DNA of 13,554 nt. Source: Planctomycetota bacterium. Lineage in GTDB: Bacteria; Planctomycetota; B15-G4. Below are positions 7,911-13,554 of the stretch, one piece after another; the first letter of the stretch is position 1, and every line of letters starts with the position of its first letter. The translations under genes and the position numbers were made by a program. Location of the stretch: the NCBI GenBank assembly GCA_003644265.1, contig QNBX01000123.1, forward strand, positions 1 through 13,554, in the 5' to 3' direction. The notes under the pieces are model-generated. The model ran no database searches. It saw only the letters and a program-made list of their open reading frames with translations, and was not told the DNA's origin.

Positions 7911-8705
7911 ATGACCAGCGCCAGCACCTACACGCCCGGCCAGTTCACCTGGAACGAGCTGGGCACCAGCGACCTCGCCGCCGCCAAGACGTTCTACTCC
8001 AAGCTGTTCGGCTGGAGGCTCACCGACGAGGCCATGGGAGACATGGGTGTCTACACGCTGATCTGGATCGGCGAGCAGCACATTGGCGGCATGTACGAGC
8101 AGAAGGGCCCGCAGTTCGAGGGCGTGCCGCCCAACTGGATGGGCTACGTGAGCGTGGAGGGCGCCGACGCCGCCGCGGCCAAGGCCAGCGAGCTGGGCGG
8201 CACGGTCTGCATGCCGCCCATGGACATCCCCGACGTGGGGCGCATGGCCGTGCTGCAAGACCCGGGTGGCGCCACCTTCGCCGTGTTCCAGGAGCTGCCC
8301 GACAAGTGCTCCAGCCCGCTGCCCGACATCGCCGGCACGTTCTGCTGGAACGAGCTGGCCACCCGCGATGCCGACGCCGCCAAGGCCTTCTACAACGGCC
8401 TGTTTGCCTGGGAGCACACGGGCAAGAAGATGGATCAGTGCGACGTGGAGTACACGCAGTTCGCCAGCAGCAGCGAGCCGCGCGCCGGCATGGTGCCCAT
8501 GCTGGGCGAGATGTGGGGCGACACCCCGCCGCACTGGATGACCTACATCCGCGTGGACGACACCGAGGCCGTGGCCAAGCAGGCGACGGAGCTGGGCGCC
8601 AACATCTGCGTGCCCCCCACCGAGACACCCGACGGGACCTTCGCGGTCATCACCGACCCGACCGGCGCCGTGTTCAGCATCAAGTCCAAGCCCGCGGGCG
8701 CCTGA
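7911..8705 (+). CDS. Protein with two tandem VOC (glyoxalase/bleomycin-resistance fold) domains
   Basis: A 264-residue cytosolic protein built of two similar VOC domains, about 10-127 and 143-258. The internal duplication is plain: FTWNELGTSDLAAAKTFY (12-29) against FCWNELATRDADAAKAFY (144-161), each followed by an LFGW or LFAW turn. Each half ends with a TDP/QDP-G-A-x-F strand (QDPGGATFAVF, TDPTGAVFSI). The layout closely resembles the mycobacterial CFP30B/Rv0577 group of two-domain VOC proteins. That family includes proteins linked to methylglyoxal handling, but I cannot confirm a catalytic metal site, so no reaction is assigned. AGGAG at 7899-7903 lies 7 bases before the ATG, a convincing start. 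It stands alone on its strand, with no sign of an operon, and converges on a small unknown gene after 82 bases. Confidence 0.93.
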   Translation: MTSASTYTPGQFTWNELGTSDLAAAKTFYSKLFGWRLTDEAMGDMGVYTLIWIGEQHIGGMYEQKGPQFEGVPPNWMGYVSVEGADAAAAKASELGGTVCMPPMDIPDVGRMAVLQDPGGATFAVFQELPDKCSSPLPDIAGTFCWNELATRDADAAKAFYNGLFAWEHTGKKMDQCDVEYTQFASSSEPRAGMVPMLGEMWGDTPPHWMTYIRVDDTEAVAKQATELGANICVPPTETPDGTFAVITDPTGAVFSIKSKPAGA

Positions 8706-8720
8706 CGGGCGCGAGAGCGA

Positions 8721-8783
8721 GCGCGGCTGCGGTGCGGGCGCGGCTGCGGTGCGGGCGCGGCTGCGGTGCGGGCGCGGCTGCGG
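8721..8783. repeat. 17-bp tandem repeat, 3.7 copies, between convergent stop codons
   Basis: The unit GCGCGGCTGCGGTGCGG occurs at 8721-8737, 8738-8754 and 8755-8771 without a mismatch. The first 12 bases of a fourth copy follow at 8772-8783. It fills most of the 82-base gap between the VOC stop (8705) and the stop of the unknown gene (8788). The plus strand is G-rich with regular GG pairs, so two-layer quadruplex or slipped structures are conceivable. It is probably a young minisatellite made by slippage, and copy number may vary between strains. Confidence 0.9.
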
Positions 8784-8787
8784 GCGC

Positions 8788-9240
8788 TCACGCCTCCGGT
8801 GGCAGCTCCAGCTGACGGTGGCCCGCGTCCAGCAGGCGCCCCTGCCGCACGATCTCGGCCCACACGTCCGGCGGATACTGGTCAGGCGCCTCCACCGCCA
8901 CGATGCCCGACTTCTGGCCCGAGCTCATGGGCCCGCCGATGCGTGACTCCTGATCGAGCCGCGCCAGCTTGAGCCGTTTGCGGAAGGCCTTCACCGCGCG
9001 CTTGAGCACGCCCCGGTCGTGCAGCGGGCGCAAGCTCTCACCGCTGGTCCAGGCGTCGAGCAGGGCGCGCAGCCCGGCCGCGTCGCGCGCCTCCACCAGC
9101 GTGAGCACGTCACCCTCGGCCTCGCTCGCGGAGTCCAGGGCCGTGCGAGCACCCGCCCAGTTGTCCGAGGCCCCATCGGCGAGCGGCTCCAGCAGCGTGC
9201 ACAGCAGATCTGTCTTGGGATCGAACATGCCGCACATCAT
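8788..9240 (-). CDS. Small protein of unknown function
   Basis: I do not recognise this protein. From ATG at 9240 it has 150 residues; ATG codons at 9237 and 9228 are equally possible, and no Shine-Dalgarno decides between them. No signal peptide or membrane segment is visible. The N-terminal half (MFDPKTDLLCTLLEPLADG, then an Ala/Glu/Asp-rich helical stretch to about 65) is acidic. Residues 70-93 are strongly basic and helical (VLKRAVKAFRKRLKLAR). The end holds SSGQKSGIVAVEAPDQYPP and VWAEIVRQGRL. Composition is varied and not the Arg/Ala/Pro-rich type of shadow frames, and codons end mostly in G or C, so I take it as real. The basic helix could contact nucleic acid or act in packing; that is only a guess. 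It is divergent from the saccharopine operon by 110 bases. Confidence 0.7.
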   Translation of the reverse strand: MMCGMFDPKTDLLCTLLEPLADGASDNWAGARTALDSASEAEGDVLTLVEARDAAGLRALLDAWTSGESLRPLHDRGVLKRAVKAFRKRLKLARLDQESRIGGPMSSGQKSGIVAVEAPDQYPPDVWAEIVRQGRLLDAGHRQLELPPEA

Positions 9241-9285
9241 AGCGATCGAGCGCGTCGCGCGGTCGCACACCGCGAGCCTATGATG
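9235..9285. promoter_or_regulatory. 8-bp inverted repeat in the divergent spacer before the saccharopine operon
   Basis: CATCATAG at 9235-9242 and CTATGATG at 9278-9285 are exact inverted copies, 35 bases apart. The left arm overlaps the first two ATG codons of the unknown gene. GCGATC occurs next to both arms (9242-9247 and 9285-9290) in direct orientation. It could be a regulator site, or chance; no promoter boxes are evident. Confidence 0.3.
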
Positions 9286-9350
9286 CGATCTCAGCGGGCC
9301 GCCCGCACGCGACCCGTCCCCCCATCCCAGAGCCTTCCTGGATTCGCTCC

Positions 9351-10766
9351 GTGAAACAGGTCCTCGTACTCGGCGCGGGCAAGAGCTCGCCATTCCTCAT
9401 CGCCCACCTGCTCGAGCTGGCCGGCCGGCACGACTGGTTCGTGACCGTGGGCGACCTCGACGTCGAGCAGGCTCAATCGCTCGTGGGCGCGCACCCGCGC
9501 GGAAGCGCGATCGCCTTCGACGTGAACGACGCCAGTCTGCGCTCGGCCCAGATCAAGAACGCCGACGTCGTGGTGAACATGCTCTCGCCCGTGTTCCAGG
9601 ATCTGGTGGCCTGGGACTGCGTGGCGCACGGACGGCACATGCTCTCGGTGAGCTACGACGACGAGGCGGTGCGCGACCTCTCGACCGACGCCCAGCGCAA
9701 AGGCGTGCTGCTGCTCACCGACCTGGGACTCGACCCCGGGATCGATCACATGTCGGCCATGAGGCTCATCCGCAAGCTGCACGGCGAGGGCGGTTGCGTC
9801 ACCTCGTTCCGCTCGTACGGTGCCGGCATCCCCGCGCCGGACGGCCCCATGAACCCGCTGCGCTACATCGTGACCTGGAACCCGCGCAACGTGGTCATGT
9901 CGTCGGAGTACGGCGCGCAGTACATGGAGCACGGCCGCATCAAGATCGTGCCCTTTCACCACGTCTTCCATCACACCTGGGCGGTGGACGTGCCGGGCGT
10001 GGGCACGCTCGAGGCCTACCCCAACCGCGACTCGCTCTCGTACATCCAGGCGTTTGGGCTCGAGCATGCGCAGACCATGATCCGCGGCACGCTGCGCTAC
10101 CCGGGCTGGAGCGAGACCTGGGCGCAGATCGTGCGGCTCGGCCTGCCCAACGAGACCCTGCGCATCCCCGACCTCGCGCGGCGCAGCTACGCCGAGGTGC
10201 TGGAGATGCACCTGCCGCTGACGGTGACGGGATCCAGCATCGAGCAGCGCCTGGGGAACTTCCTGCGCATCAGTCCCACCGGCACCATCATGGAGAAGCT
10301 GCGCTGGCTGGGGCTGCTCTCCGACGAGCCCACGGGCTGTGAGGGCGAGACCGCCGCGGCCATGATGATCGACGTGCTCGCGGACAAGCTCGCGCTCGAG
10401 CCCGGGCAGCGGGACATGATCGTGCTGTTCCACGAGCTCGAGGTCGAGTACCCCGGCCAGGAGCGCGCGCGAGAGACCATCACCTCCACGCTGGTGGAGC
10501 GCGGTGACCCCGACGGCACCACCGCCATGGCGCGCACCGTGGGGCTGCCCACAGCCGTGGCGGTCAAGCTGCTGCTGTGCGACGAGATCCCGCTCACCGG
10601 CAGCCAGATTCCCACGCACCCGTCCATCTACGAGCCGGTGCTGAAGGAGCTCGAGGCGTCCGGGGTGGCCTTCAGCGAGCGCGTGCTGCCCCACGCCGAA
10701 CAGCCCGAACCCAACGCGGGGCACGGCGACACGCCGCCCGAGCACACGCCGGAGATCCAACCATGA
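9351..10766 (+). CDS. Saccharopine dehydrogenase (glutamate-forming type, LYS9/SDH-like)
   Basis: Predicted to act on saccharopine with NAD(P), giving 2-aminoadipate 6-semialdehyde and glutamate in the catabolic direction. Residues 2-16 (KQVLVLGAGKSSPFL) form the Rossmann beta-alpha-beta start with a GxGxxS-type loop, and GDLD (34-37) ends the second strand. DVVVNMLSP (72-80) and LLTDLGLDPGIDHMSAM (121-137) are typical of the family. The C-terminal saccharopine dehydrogenase domain spans about 130-440, with YGAGIPAPDGPMNPLRY (156-172) and TLRYPGW (247-253). The last 25 or so residues are a Pro/Glu-rich tail without clear function. At 471 residues it is within the usual range. The start is GTG at 9351, chosen because it begins directly before the Rossmann strand; the Shine-Dalgarno is weak. 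Its TGA overlaps the ATG of the next gene. Other members of this fold act on carboxynorspermidine, but motifs and partner favour saccharopine. Confidence 0.88.
   Translation: MKQVLVLGAGKSSPFLIAHLLELAGRHDWFVTVGDLDVEQAQSLVGAHPRGSAIAFDVNDASLRSAQIKNADVVVNMLSPVFQDLVAWDCVAHGRHMLSVSYDDEAVRDLSTDAQRKGVLLLTDLGLDPGIDHMSAMRLIRKLHGEGGCVTSFRSYGAGIPAPDGPMNPLRYIVTWNPRNVVMSSEYGAQYMEHGRIKIVPFHHVFHHTWAVDVPGVGTLEAYPNRDSLSYIQAFGLEHAQTMIRGTLRYPGWSETWAQIVRLGLPNETLRIPDLARRSYAEVLEMHLPLTVTGSSIEQRLGNFLRISPTGTIMEKLRWLGLLSDEPTGCEGETAAAMMIDVLADKLALEPGQRDMIVLFHELEVEYPGQERARETITSTLVERGDPDGTTAMARTVGLPTAVAVKLLLCDEIPLTGSQIPTHPSIYEPVLKELEASGVAFSERVLPHAEQPEPNAGHGDTPPEHTPEIQP
10751..10754 (+). promoter_or_regulatory. Ribosome binding site for the second saccharopine-operon gene
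   Basis: GGAG lies inside the end of the first gene, 8 bases before ATG at 10763. Together with the ATGA overlap it supports 10763 over upstream in-frame starts and suggests translational coupling. Confidence 0.6.
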
Positions 10767-11908
10767 CCACGCTCGAGCTCGCCGTCATCGGGTCGTCGCT
10801 GCTGGAGAACGAGCAGCGGCTACCGATCGACCCCGCCCACTTCGAGGGCATCCCGCCGGGCCTGCGCAGGCACATGACGTTTGAGCAGGGCTACGCCGAG
10901 CCCTTCGGCATCCCGGACGCGCGCCTGGAGCAGCTATTTGCCGGCGTGGCCCCGCGCGACGAGCTGCTGGCCACGCGCGACGTCGTGCTGCTGCCCAAGA
11001 TGCAGGCCGCCGACCTGGCGCTGGCACGCGAGGGCGGCGTGCTGTGGGGCTGGCCGCACTGCGTGCAGCAGCGCGAGCTGACCCAGGTGGCCATCGACCG
11101 GCGGCAGACGCTCATCGCCTGGGAGGCCATGCACACCTGGAGCCGCGACGGAGCCCAGGACATGCACCTCTTCTATCGCAACAACGAGATGGCCGGGTAC
11201 TGCGGCGTGCTGCACGCCATGGGCCTGGCCGGACGTGACGGCGGCAGCTACGGCCCGCCCGTGCGCGCCGCCGTGCTGAGCTTCGGGGCCGTGAGTCGCG
11301 GCGCCATCTACGCGCTCAAGGGCTTGGGCGTGGCCGACATCAGCGTGTACACGCAACGGCCGGCGTGGGCGGTGCACGATCGCGTGCCCGGCTGCCGTTA
11401 CGGGCAGATGCTCGTGCCGCAGGACGGCGGCCCGATCCAGGTGCGCGAGAGCGACGGCCGCGCGCGCCCCTTGCTCGACGTGCTCAAGCGCTGCGACGTG
11501 ATCGTCAACGGCATCCTGCAGAACACCGACAGGCCGCTCATGTTCGTCACCGACGACGACGTGCAGCAGCTGCAGCAGGGCGCGCTGATCGTGGACGTGA
11601 GCTGCGATCTGGGAATGGGCTTCAGCTTCGCCAAGCCCACGTCGTTTGAGCGACCGACGTTCAGCGCGGGGCCCGTGACGTATTACGCCGTGGATCACAC
11701 GCCCAGCTACCTGTGGCGCTCGGCCAGCCACGAGCTGTCCGCCGTGGTGACCGCGTTCCTGGCGGACGTCATGGGCGGGCCGGAGGCCTGGGCGGTCAAC
11801 GAGTCGCTCCGTCGCGCCATCGAGCTCCGCGACGGCGAGATCCAGAACCAACGCATCCTCAGCTTCCAGCAGCGCGCCGCCAGCTGGCCCCACGAGAGCA
11901 CGGCCTGA
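10763..11908 (+). CDS. Lysine-ketoglutarate reductase-like enzyme (alanine dehydrogenase/PNT fold, CEOS-like)
   Basis: Likely condenses lysine with 2-oxoglutarate and reduces the product with NADPH to saccharopine, feeding the enzyme encoded just upstream. The 381 residues follow the alanine dehydrogenase/transhydrogenase layout. In the N-terminal domain (1-135) Arg19 (NEQRLPI), Lys79 (LLPKM) and His99 (GWPHC) sit where the family binds the keto acid and does catalysis. GYCGVL (145-150) leads into a Rossmann domain with AAVLSFGAVSRGAIYALKG (169-187). IVNGILQN (247-254), ALIVDVSCDLG (274-284) and VDHTPSYLWRSASHELS (310-326) follow. By sequence alone it would often be called N5-(carboxyethyl)ornithine synthase, which uses pyruvate and ornithine or lysine. 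The 4-base ATGA overlap with saccharopine dehydrogenase argues for the lysine-ketoglutarate reductase role. That role is inference; the family assignment is firm. Confidence 0.85.
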   Translation: MTTLELAVIGSSLLENEQRLPIDPAHFEGIPPGLRRHMTFEQGYAEPFGIPDARLEQLFAGVAPRDELLATRDVVLLPKMQAADLALAREGGVLWGWPHCVQQRELTQVAIDRRQTLIAWEAMHTWSRDGAQDMHLFYRNNEMAGYCGVLHAMGLAGRDGGSYGPPVRAAVLSFGAVSRGAIYALKGLGVADISVYTQRPAWAVHDRVPGCRYGQMLVPQDGGPIQVRESDGRARPLLDVLKRCDVIVNGILQNTDRPLMFVTDDDVQQLQQGALIVDVSCDLGMGFSFAKPTSFERPTFSAGPVTYYAVDHTPSYLWRSASHELSAVVTAFLADVMGGPEAWAVNESLRRAIELRDGEIQNQRILSFQQRAASWPHESTA

Positions 11909-11951
11909 GGAGCGAGTTCGGGACGCAGCGCGCGCCCCCGGGTGACCGCTG

Positions 11952-13554
11952 TCAGCCGTCGAGCGCCTCGAGCTGCTCCCAGCGCTGGTAGAGCTCGGCC
12001 ACCCGGCCCTGGGCCGTCGTGTGCTCGGCCTGCACCTGGCGGCGCTCCGCCTCCGGGCCGGTGTAGAGCGCCGGCGCGGCGAGGCGCTCTTCCAAGGCCG
12101 TCAGCGCGGCCTCAGCCTGCTCCAGCTGGGCGGGCAACTTGGCGAGCTCGTCCCGCTCCCAGTTGGAGATGCGTCGACGAGGCGAGCGGGACGCCGCATC
12201 GGGTGCCGACGCGTGGCTCATGCCCAGGCCCGGTGTGGACGTGCGCGCATCAGCGCCCGGCGTACCGCCGCCGCCCTTTCCGCTGCCGCTGCGCCTGCTG
12301 CCGCCACCGCCGCGCGCCCGCTGCTCGGCGCGCTCGGCCTGTCGCGCCTCCTGCCGCGCCAGCGCAACGCGCTCGATCACGGCCGACGCCATGCCCGTGT
12401 CGACGCGCTGCGTGCCGCGCCCGTCGAGGTAGAGCACGTGGTTGGCCACGCGGTCGAGGAACGAGCGGTCGTGGGACACCACGATCACCGACCCGGCGAA
12501 AGCGACCAGCGCCTCCTCGAGCGCCCGCAACGTCATCAGGTCGAGGTCGTTGGTGGGCTCGTCCAGGATCAGCACGTTGCCGCCCTGCAGCAGCAGCTTG
12601 GCCAGCAGCACGCGGTTGCGCTCGCCGCCCGACAGGTCCTTCACCAGGGTGTGTTTGCGCTCGCCCGGGAACAGGAAGCCGTCCAGGAAGCTCTCGACCC
12701 GCTGCAGGCGCTCGCCCACGCGCACGCCCGTGCCCTCGCCCACGACCTCCTGTACGACCGTGGCCTGGGGGTCGAGGTCGGTGCGTTCCTGATCGATGGA
12801 CGCGAAGCGCACCGTCTCGCCCACCCGCACGCTGCCCGCGTCGGGCTGCAGCGCCTGGGTGCAGAGCTTGAGGAAGGTGGTCTTGCCCGCGCCGTTGGGT
12901 CCCATGACGCCCAGCCGCGCGCCCGGCAACAGCTCCAGCTCGAGGTCCTTGATGATGCTGCGCTCGCCGTAGGACAGGCTGACGCCCTGCAGGTGCACCA
13001 CGCGCGTGCCCAGCCGCGGCCCGGACGGGATCTTGAACAACAGCTCGGAGTCAGGCATCGGCGGCGCGGCATCCACCAGGGACTCGTAGCGTTGGATGCG
13101 CGCGCGCGCCTTGGTGCTGCGCGCCGGCGCGCCGCGGCGCATCCAGGCCGTCTCGCGCCGCAGCAGGTTGCAACGCGCCGACTCGCTGCGGCGCTCCTGC
13201 TCGAGCCGCGCGGCGCGCTGCTCCAGGTACTCGACGTAGCCGCCCTCGTACGCACGCAGCCGCCCGTGATCGAGCTCCACGATGCGGTCGCAGACCTTGT
13301 CGAGCACGTAGCGATCGTGGGTCACCAGCAGCAGCGCCGTCTTGCGCTCGGCCAGGAGGTCCTCCAGCCAGGCGATGGTCTCCACGTCCAGGTGGTTGGT
13401 GGGCTCGTCCAGCAGCAGCAGGTCGGGGGAGTCGATCAGCAGCCGCGCCAAGGCCACGCGCCGACGCTCGCCGCCCGAGAGCGCGCCGCAGGACGCCTCG
13501 GGGTCGCTCAGGCCGAGCGCCGCCAGCATGGTCTCGACGCGATGCTCCGGGTCG
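11952..13554 (-). CDS. uup: ABC-F family ATPase of the Uup type (N-terminus outside window)
   Basis: A soluble twin-ATPase ABC-F protein; members bind ribosomes, and Uup also affects transposon excision and branched DNA intermediates in E. coli. The frame is open to the right edge, so 533 residues are visible and the first Walker A is missing. Numbered from the first visible codon: signature 1 LSGGE (25-29), Walker B 1 LLLLDEPTNHLD (45-56), basic linker about 110-160 with RSTKARARIQRYE, Walker A 2 GPNGAGKTT (218-226), signature 2 LSGGERNR (307-314), Walker B 2 ILDEPTNDLD (329-338) and switch His in SHDRSFLD (360-367). DEPTNDLD and the following residues are typical of Uup. A Gly/Ser/Arg-rich stretch (about 415-463) separates the core from a C-terminal coiled coil (464-533, with LPAQLEQAEAALTALEERLA), the DNA-binding tail of Uup. 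It converges on the saccharopine operon with a 43-base gap. Confidence 0.93.
   Translation of the reverse strand, partial: DPEHRVETMLAALGLSDPEASCGALSGGERRRVALARLLIDSPDLLLLDEPTNHLDVETIAWLEDLLAERKTALLLVTHDRYVLDKVCDRIVELDHGRLRAYEGGYVEYLEQRAARLEQERRSESARCNLLRRETAWMRRGAPARSTKARARIQRYESLVDAAPPMPDSELLFKIPSGPRLGTRVVHLQGVSLSYGERSIIKDLELELLPGARLGVMGPNGAGKTTFLKLCTQALQPDAGSVRVGETVRFASIDQERTDLDPQATVVQEVVGEGTGVRVGERLQRVESFLDGFLFPGERKHTLVKDLSGGERNRVLLAKLLLQGGNVLILDEPTNDLDLMTLRALEEALVAFAGSVIVVSHDRSFLDRVANHVLYLDGRGTQRVDTGMASAVIERVALARQEARQAERAEQRARGGGGSRRSGSGKGGGGTPGADARTSTPGLGMSHASAPDAASRSPRRRISNWERDELAKLPAQLEQAEAALTALEERLAAPALYTGPEAERRQVQAEHTTAQGRVAELYQRWEQLEALDG

Noticed and set aside
8306..8815. Arg/His-rich plus-strand open frame running from the VOC gene into the 17-bp repeat
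   Set aside because: It is an out-of-frame shadow of the VOC gene; its tail is only a translation of the repeat.
9291..10760. Very long open frame (489 codons) antisense to the saccharopine dehydrogenase gene
   Set aside because: Its product is rich in His, Arg, Gly, Val and Ala in the pattern produced by reading GC-rich codons backward, with no recognisable motif. The plus-strand gene has clear family motifs throughout.
10577..10762. N-terminal extension of the second saccharopine-operon gene
   Set aside because: It would overlap the dehydrogenase gene by about 190 bases with Arg/Ala-rich sequence. ATG at 10763 has a GGAG site and a normal family N-terminus.
10934..11893. Open frame antisense to the lysine-ketoglutarate reductase-like gene
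   Set aside because: It is a shadow of a conserved gene without its own motifs or ribosome binding site.
11909..11951. Terminator between the saccharopine operon and uup
   Set aside because: The 43-base gap has no clear stem with a T-run on either strand.
1..13554. Search for a defence, CRISPR, phage or mobile system
   Set aside because: No spaced repeat arrays, transposase, integrase, nuclease or toxin-antitoxin motifs were seen. All recognisable genes are metabolic, RNA-modifying, envelope or translation-related.

Overview
This is a strongly GC-rich stretch of what looks like an ordinary bacterial chromosome. It holds ten protein genes, two of them cut by the window edges. I found no tRNA or rRNA gene, transposase, integrase, phage gene or CRISPR array. 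A periplasmic tail-specific protease with a signal peptide and a secreted FG-GAP protein point to a cell with a periplasm (Gram-negative type). The C-terminal region of the FG-GAP protein and the general gene style remind me of deep-branching Planctomycetota or similar high-GC environmental lineages. That assignment is inference and not secure.

Left part (1-5910). The 5' two thirds of a class II fructose-bisphosphate aldolase runs off the left edge on the minus strand. It is divergent from a full-length Prc/Tsp protease (847-3027, plus). The protease converges on a minus-strand COG2509-type FAD oxidoreductase (3101-4711). That gene is in turn divergent, with only 38 bases between start codons, from an RlmL-like THUMP methyltransferase (4750-5910), which probably starts at GTG.

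Middle part (6008-9240). A secreted seven-repeat FG-GAP/beta-propeller protein lies on the minus strand. A 319-base divergent spacer separates it from a protein with two tandem VOC (glyoxalase-fold) domains on the plus strand. The VOC gene converges on a small unrecognised minus-strand gene, and between their stop codons sits a 17-bp G-rich tandem repeat.

Right part (9351-13554). A two-gene plus-strand operon is joined by an ATGA stop/start overlap. It encodes a saccharopine dehydrogenase followed by an alanine dehydrogenase/PNT-fold enzyme of the lysine-ketoglutarate reductase / carboxyethylornithine synthase type. Together they can be read as the two-step saccharopine route of lysine breakdown, on separate polypeptides and in the reverse order of the animal and plant fusion enzyme. 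The window ends in a minus-strand Uup-type ABC-F ATPase cut at its N-terminus.

Most genes are unrelated housekeeping or accessory functions that alternate in strand; only the saccharopine pair is clearly an operon. I see no multi-gene novel system. The most informative points are the split saccharopine operon, the unknown C-terminal domain of the FG-GAP protein, the small unknown gene with its nearby inverted repeat, and the 17-bp tandem repeat.
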